Source: Ehretia macrophylla
Taxonomy: Eukaryota; Streptophyta; Magnoliopsida; Boraginales; Ehretiaceae
Length of the DNA stretch: 64,000 nt
Direction: 5' to 3'
Assembly: GCA_037974665.1 (NCBI GenBank)
Contig: CM075769.1
Coordinates: forward strand, 23,834,139-23,898,138
In this document: in pieces, positions 59,204-64,000 of the stretch
Position numbering within the stretch: position 1 is the first letter of the stretch
How the letters are laid out: the number at the start of each line of letters is the position of its first letter
Translations under genes and position numbers: made by a program
The notes under the pieces: generated by a model
Databases searched by the model: none
Seen by the model: the letters and a program-made list of their open reading frames with translations, nothing else
Told to the model about the DNA's origin: nothing

Positions 59204-60184
59204 TCCCGCCTCAGACCGTGGAAAATCCACGAGGACAATGTAATAATGTCCAAACTGAGACCGTCCAAGAACAGGCTAAGGCCGTGATTACCCTTAGGAG
59301 TAGGAAAGGAATAGACAAGGAAGTTAGAAAGAAGAATAGGGATGTTCCTGAGGAAGTAGAGGAACTTAAGATTGAGGATTTAAGCAACAATGTCAATGAC
59401 TCCCATAGGAATGAAAACCCAACGGTAGAGCCTATAGTTGAACCCTCATCCCAAGCACTTTTCCCAACAGCTCTATCTCGTCCGAAGCCGAATGTCGATC
59501 CTAAATAGCTCAAAGTCTTAGAGCATTTGAAAGATATTAAGATCAATCTTCCCTTAGTTGAGGTAATTCAACAAAGCCTAGCCTATGCAAAATTTTTAAA
59601 GGATCTGTGTGTCAAGAAGAGGCAGACCACCTACATACTGAAAAAGGTCCGACTCACTGAAAAGGTTAGCAATATATGCACTAGAGGGCTGCCTCAGAAG
59701 TGCAGTGACCTAAGAGCTTTCACAATACCATGTTTCATTAAGGACCAATGTGTAGAAAGAGCGTTGTCAAACTTAGGGTCAAGTGTTAACCTCATTCCCC
59801 ACACGGTCTATCAAAGACTAAGTATTAGGGTGTTGACACCAACTAATGTGACACTCCAACTAGCAGATAGATCTAAGAGAAGACCTCGAGACATTATAGA
59901 GAACGTTATCAATAATTAGAGTAGGAGAATTTTTGTTCCCAGTTGACTTCATAGTGTTAGACATAGATTTAGGTCCTGATAACAAGAATACCAATCCCAT
60001 TTTACTAGGCAAACCATTCTTAGCAACAGCAGATGCTGTTATTTACTGTAGGACAGGTATGATAGAACTAACATTTGGGAACATGAGAACTAAGTTGAGG
60101 GTTGTTGATGCAGCCAACAAGTTAAACCAAGATGAGGAAGAAAAATGTTTCCATTTAGATACCATTGACTCATGCATAGATTAG
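59204..60184 (+). pseudogene. Element F gag end and protease
   Basis: AKAVITLRSRKGIDKE is the end of Athila gag. Then come INLPLVEVIQQSLAYAKFLK and the aspartic-protease-like block ALSNLGSSVNLIPHTVYQRL, VTLQLADRSKRRPRDIIE and, further on, FPVDFIVLDIDLG and ILLGKPFLATADAVI, all typical of Athila pol. It would process the polyprotein. Fossil with a few interruptions. Confidence 0.85.
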
Positions 60185-60299
60185 TTTGCCCATTCAATCT
60201 TAAATCTTGATAAAGAAATAGCAGAGCTAGAACGACTCTTGTATGAATGTGACATTTCTCCTGAAATGGTCGTCTCCACTTCCATTGTTACGGATCCAG

Positions 60300-61557
60300 A
60301 TCAGATCGATCAAGTAATAACTCATTTCCCTGAAGTCCCTGATTGCCCTACAATTGAGTCTCCACCAGTGTTGGAACTCAAAACCTTGCCTGAACATCTT
60401 TAGTTTGCCTACTTCGGACCTGAAGAGACCCTACCAGTAATCATTACCTTGGATTTGACCACCGAGAATGAAGCCAAACTCTTGAAAGTCCTAAGTACTC
60501 ACAAAAGGCACTAGGTTGGACAATTTTAGACTTTAAAGGTATTAATCCTACGGTGTGTATGCACAAAATTCATCTCGAGGAAGGAGTTGCTCCTTTTCGA
60601 GAATTTTAGAGAAGACTAAACCCAAAGATTGGTGATGTCATCCACAAAGAGATCATCAAGTTACTTGATGCATGTATTATCTACCCAATTTTTGACAATC
60701 CATGGGTAAGTCCGGTACAAGTGGTCCCCAAAAAAATCTGGGATTACTATGGTCCCGAACGACAAAGGTAAGCTAATCTCTACACGAACCACTACTGGGT
60801 GACGTGTATGCATTGATTACAGAAACCTTAATTCTAAAACTAGGAAAGACTACTTCCTTTTACCCTTCCTCGACCAAGTCTTAGATAGAGTAGCCAGACA
60901 AGGCTACTACTATTTTTTTGATGGGTATTCAGGATACTACCAAATCCTAGTCTTTCTTGAAGATCAGGAAAAGATTACATTCACATGTCAACGCACTTGC
61001 GATGTTTCAAAGATGTGTGTTTCAAAGTGTGTGATGGCCCTTTTCTCAGATGTGATCGAAAAGTTCCTAGAAGTCTTCATGGATGACTTCTCAGTGTTTG
61101 AAGCTACCTTCAACGAATGTCTCACACACCTTTCACAAGTGCTAGACCAATGCATTGAAATGAACCTAGTTCTGAGTTGGGAAAAAAGACATTTCTTGTT
61201 TGACAAGGTATAGTTCTCGGCCATGTGGTTACACATGATGGAATCCATATGGACCCATCTAAGTCGAGCTAATAGAAAAGCTACCTGTACCCAATACGGT
61301 GTAGGATATTCGTCCCTTCCTTGGTCATGCTGGTTTCTATCAGCATTTCATCAAGAACTTTAGCCAAATAGCTCGACCTCTCTCGAGTCTTCTAGCACAT
61401 GATACTGAATTTCATTTTGATGACAAGTGCTCAGAAGCTTTTGAGAAGCTTAAATCCTTGCTATATTCTGCTCCTATCATCCAACCTCCTGATTACAATC
61501 TCCCTTTTGAAATAATATGCGATACATCTGATTATGCAGTGGGAGCTGTATTAGGAC
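60300..61557 (+). pseudogene. Element F reverse transcriptase and start of RNase H
   Basis: RT blocks: HKIHLEEGVAPFREF, DVIHKEIIKLLDACIIYPI and SPVQVVPKK, a worn CIDYRNLN region, DGYSGYYQI and the catalytic FMDDFSVFE near 61076-61102. Then FYQHFIKNFSQIARPLSSLL, AFEKLKSLLYSAPII and IICDTSDYAVGAVLG lead into RNase H, where the element is cut off. Fossil with many interruptions. Confidence 0.85.
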
Positions 61558-61737
61558 TGTAACATCCCGGCTAAGCGAATACCTGGCCACAAGGGTCCAA
61601 GGCAGAGACACACCAGCGATGCACACCAACAATATATTGTTCGCTTTGGGTTACACCACTGGGCCCCTCACGGTTTTGTTCCCCCCGTGTTACCACGGGA
61701 AAAGGCCTATTGTCGAATATAAGGCAGAACCCCGCTC
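61558..61737 (-). repeat. TRIM-like fragment, second family member
   Basis: Starts TGTAACATCCCGG and parallels the TRIM LTR at 53366 (compare TTCGCTTTGGG, CCCCTCACGGTTTTGTT), ending in CCCCGCTCTG, which resembles the TRIM interior next to its primer site. Only one LTR-like unit is present before the next LTR starts. Diverged from the TRIM at 53034. Confidence 0.6.
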
Positions 61738-64000
61738 TGTAACACCCCGATCCCTCTCGAGACCGGGAGTTCTATCAATCAATCTAATCGCAACCCAATT
61801 CCAAACCCGGGAAAAATTTTAGGGAAAGATGGACGGAGTCTCCCCTATTTCTAGGCAAAATGTAAAACCCGTAATAGCATACAAATGGACCAGCACCGTG
61901 TCCAACCACACAAAACTTCCTCAAGGCCATCCGAGCCTTGGTTCTCAACAATTAAGCACAAGTAAATATACAATTCCAAGTACCCAGACTATTCTAACTT
62001 TTCTTTAAGCAATACAAACATGAATTAAAGTTAAGCTATACTAACTAGATACACAAACTGACTTATCAAACACTTCAATAATCTAGTAAAACTTAAATTA
62101 CATTCCTTTTGGCATGAATTACATTCAATACATGAAACATACATCTTTGCATCTTAGACAACTCAAGCCACATAGCACGCAAGATAACTCTTCAAGCACA
62201 AACTTTCTAGCTAACATGGCATTTCCTAAAATGTGGTGGTGATGAGTGAGTACACTCAACACGTATACTCACTGAAGGCGAGATAGATATCAAATTGGAG
62301 AGAAAAAAAGTCGTGCAATGCAAATAAGATAGTTAAGCAATATAATTGATAAGTAAGCAATCAAGACAAACAATCAATATAATAAGCAATTACTGAAAGC
62401 ATTAACACAACCATTCAAAGCTATACCACACTCTGAAGGCTATGGTTCACTCATACGAGCAATGTACCATTTCACGAGCGATACATCAATCTCGAGCTTG
62501 ATGTTGACAACGATGACAATAAGCGCGCAACCACCTTATAACTTCAGTTTGGAATACCTCGGAAGTATCCACAATTCTACGATCCAAATCTCCCTGGGAG
62601 GCAACCCAAGCGAGAATGGGAATAGGACACGGAGCTAGAGCAAGCAACACTAGTAGCCCGAGACTACCCAGAGAGGCCCATCACTCACGCGTCTGATACT
62701 ATGCAATGCAAGAGACGATACAAAGCGACAAACGAGCGATAGCACAACAATATAGATTAGAGGCAATAAACGAGATATCAAGCATTTACAACCAATACTA
62801 GCATTCAATTAACTTTTCAAGCATAACTATCTTTAATAGCAACAATAACACTAACTAAACAAGCAACAGCAGTTCAAACACGAAAACGGCAAATATCACT
62901 ATTCAACCCCTAACTTCCAAAGGCAATTATGAGCAAACGAGCTACGGGATTAGGAAACCGATTTCACTACATTCACTCAGGCACTACAAGGCATGTTTCT
63001 ATGTTACTAAACTTCACTTTCTCACCCGAGGCCCGAAAGTCCACCTACTGCGTTTGAACTGCAGCTATGCTAACCGGTCATTCAATCAACACCACAACAG
63101 TGCCAAAAGTGCTTCCATGCCCTCAATTGCAAAACCCCCAACTCAATTCGAGCACGGTCAACTTTCGGTCAAACGGCCCCTTTACGTTTCTTTGTCTAAT
63201 TTTCAATTTTAACAAAGGCCGGTACGTTTTTATTGCACATTTTATCTTTCTATCATTAATGCCACCTATCCAAATCAAGAATTCGCAATTTGGATCAAAA
63301 ATCCAAAATTCTAGGGTTTTACTATTTATTTTTACTATTCACGTTCTTGCCTAAATTCAATTTACATTTCTAACCATAAAAATCGCTAAATAACTAACAA
63401 GTAATGCTCTACGAACCCTAAAAAGCATTTCCAATCAATTTCAAGCATTATAACGCATTATAAATATCAAATCTAAAAATTTGAATCAAAAATCAAATTT
63501 CATATAATATGCACAAAAGCGTAAAAACCCTCATAGAGATTGAAGACCAAGACCCGCAAGGACTCGAGCCACGACTCCTGAGCAATTCACGTGCAATTGT
63601 AGAAGAAAATGCAAGAAAAATCTTTTCTTTTCCTCCTTGAGACCATTCGGCCATGGCAAGGACAAAATGGTCATTATGCAATTTGTTTTTATTGATTTTT
63701 GCCTTGTTTTATTATTTAAAAGGTGACAAGGGCATTTTGGTCATTTGCAAAATCAAACTTTAGTTAAAAATGGTCAAATAATCTTATTTTGATGCCATTA
63801 AATCTAATTCAAGTTAAAACAATGCAATTAAATGAAAAATAACTAAAACTAGTTAAATTAAGCTAAAAACATTTTTCACTAAGTCCGAAGAATATTTCTC
63901 TAACTCTCATTTTCGAAATACTACGATCGAACGGTCAATAAATGTTTGCTAATAAAGTGATGAGCAATAATTTAAAACTTTAATTTTTCTATAAAGTAGA
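61738..64000 (-). repeat. Minus-strand Ty3/gypsy LTR running off the window
   Basis: Starts TGTAACACCCCGATCCCTCTCGAGACC and shows the landmarks of the other large LTRs in reverse: the GGACGGAGTCTCCCC block at 61829, a GGCCATCCGAGCC block at 61925, a GC-richer patch at 62440-62700 and a worn 5' side (GTCCGAAGAATATT near 63880). The other end and any interior lie outside. Unsupported short frames (63067-63354 and others) are treated as chance. Confidence 0.75.

Larger units (their letters stand above)
50675..61557 (+). mobile_element. Element F: Athila-like Ty3/gypsy retrotransposon, 5' part, with nested insertions
   Basis: A 5' LTR with terminal TGATGC/GCATCA, a tRNA-Asp-type primer site, an Athila-type gag, protease, RT and the start of RNase H lie in order on the plus strand. 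It is invaded by a TRIM (53034-53623) and a minus-strand solo LTR (54726-59198), and is cut off near 61557 by further LTR sequence, so integrase and the 3' LTR are not seen. It is a broken fossil with many interruptions. Confidence 0.85.

Overview
The window is plant nuclear DNA, probably from a eudicot with a repeat-rich genome. I found no host gene. It is AT-rich and consists almost entirely of LTR retrotransposons nested inside one another. The plant assignment rests on chromodomain-bearing Ty3/gypsy (Tekay/Del-like) and Athila-like Ty3/gypsy elements, plant-type Ty1/copia relics, a TRIM, and primer-binding sites matching plant initiator tRNA-Met and tRNA-Asp. The species cannot be named from this.

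Layout, left to right. Positions 1-620 and 13998-14763 are two parts of one LTR (B), split by element A. Element A (626-13992, target duplication ATTAG) has two 2.9-kb LTRs, a gag remnant and no pol. A is itself invaded by two solo LTRs (4873-7318 and 10453-13986). An old Ty1/copia relic (14764-21132) follows; it holds a solo LTR (15752-18620) and a fold-back repeat (18974-19516). Element C (21318-36120) is a gag-only LTR element. Its left LTR is invaded by a reverse-strand LTR (22304-26620), which in turn holds a solo LTR (23658-26182). Its gag is split by element D (28132-34158), a complete non-autonomous element with 2.5-kb LTRs, a 1.04-kb non-coding interior and target duplication AAAGC. 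After a second copia relic comes element E (39737-49582, minus strand, target duplication GTGTT), a young, nearly whole chromovirus with gag, protease, RT, RNase H, integrase and chromodomain. From 50675 an Athila-like element F runs to 61557. It is invaded by a TRIM (53034-53623) and a 4.47-kb solo LTR (54726-59198). It is cut at its right by a TRIM-like piece (61558-61737) and a further LTR that runs off the window.

How the parts relate. A, C and D lack pol but keep tRNA-Met primer sites, polypurine tracts and a short remnant of the pol C-terminus next to the 3' LTR. They therefore look like internally reduced relatives of an E-like autonomous element, which could have supplied enzymes in trans (inference).

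The most interesting signal is inside the LTRs. LTRs of clearly different sequence share a GC-rich module with a GGGCTTG-type core enclosed by inverted repeats. The stem sequence differs between families but its complementarity is kept, which suggests a conserved RNA fold. A second hairpin (GTAACTCTC / GAGAGTTAC) occurs once in A and three times in tandem in the LTR at 22304. Several LTRs also share candidate splice sites at equivalent places and a short conserved reading frame ending in YVPxEExNVPYVDESY. These are visible in the sequence; their function is inference.
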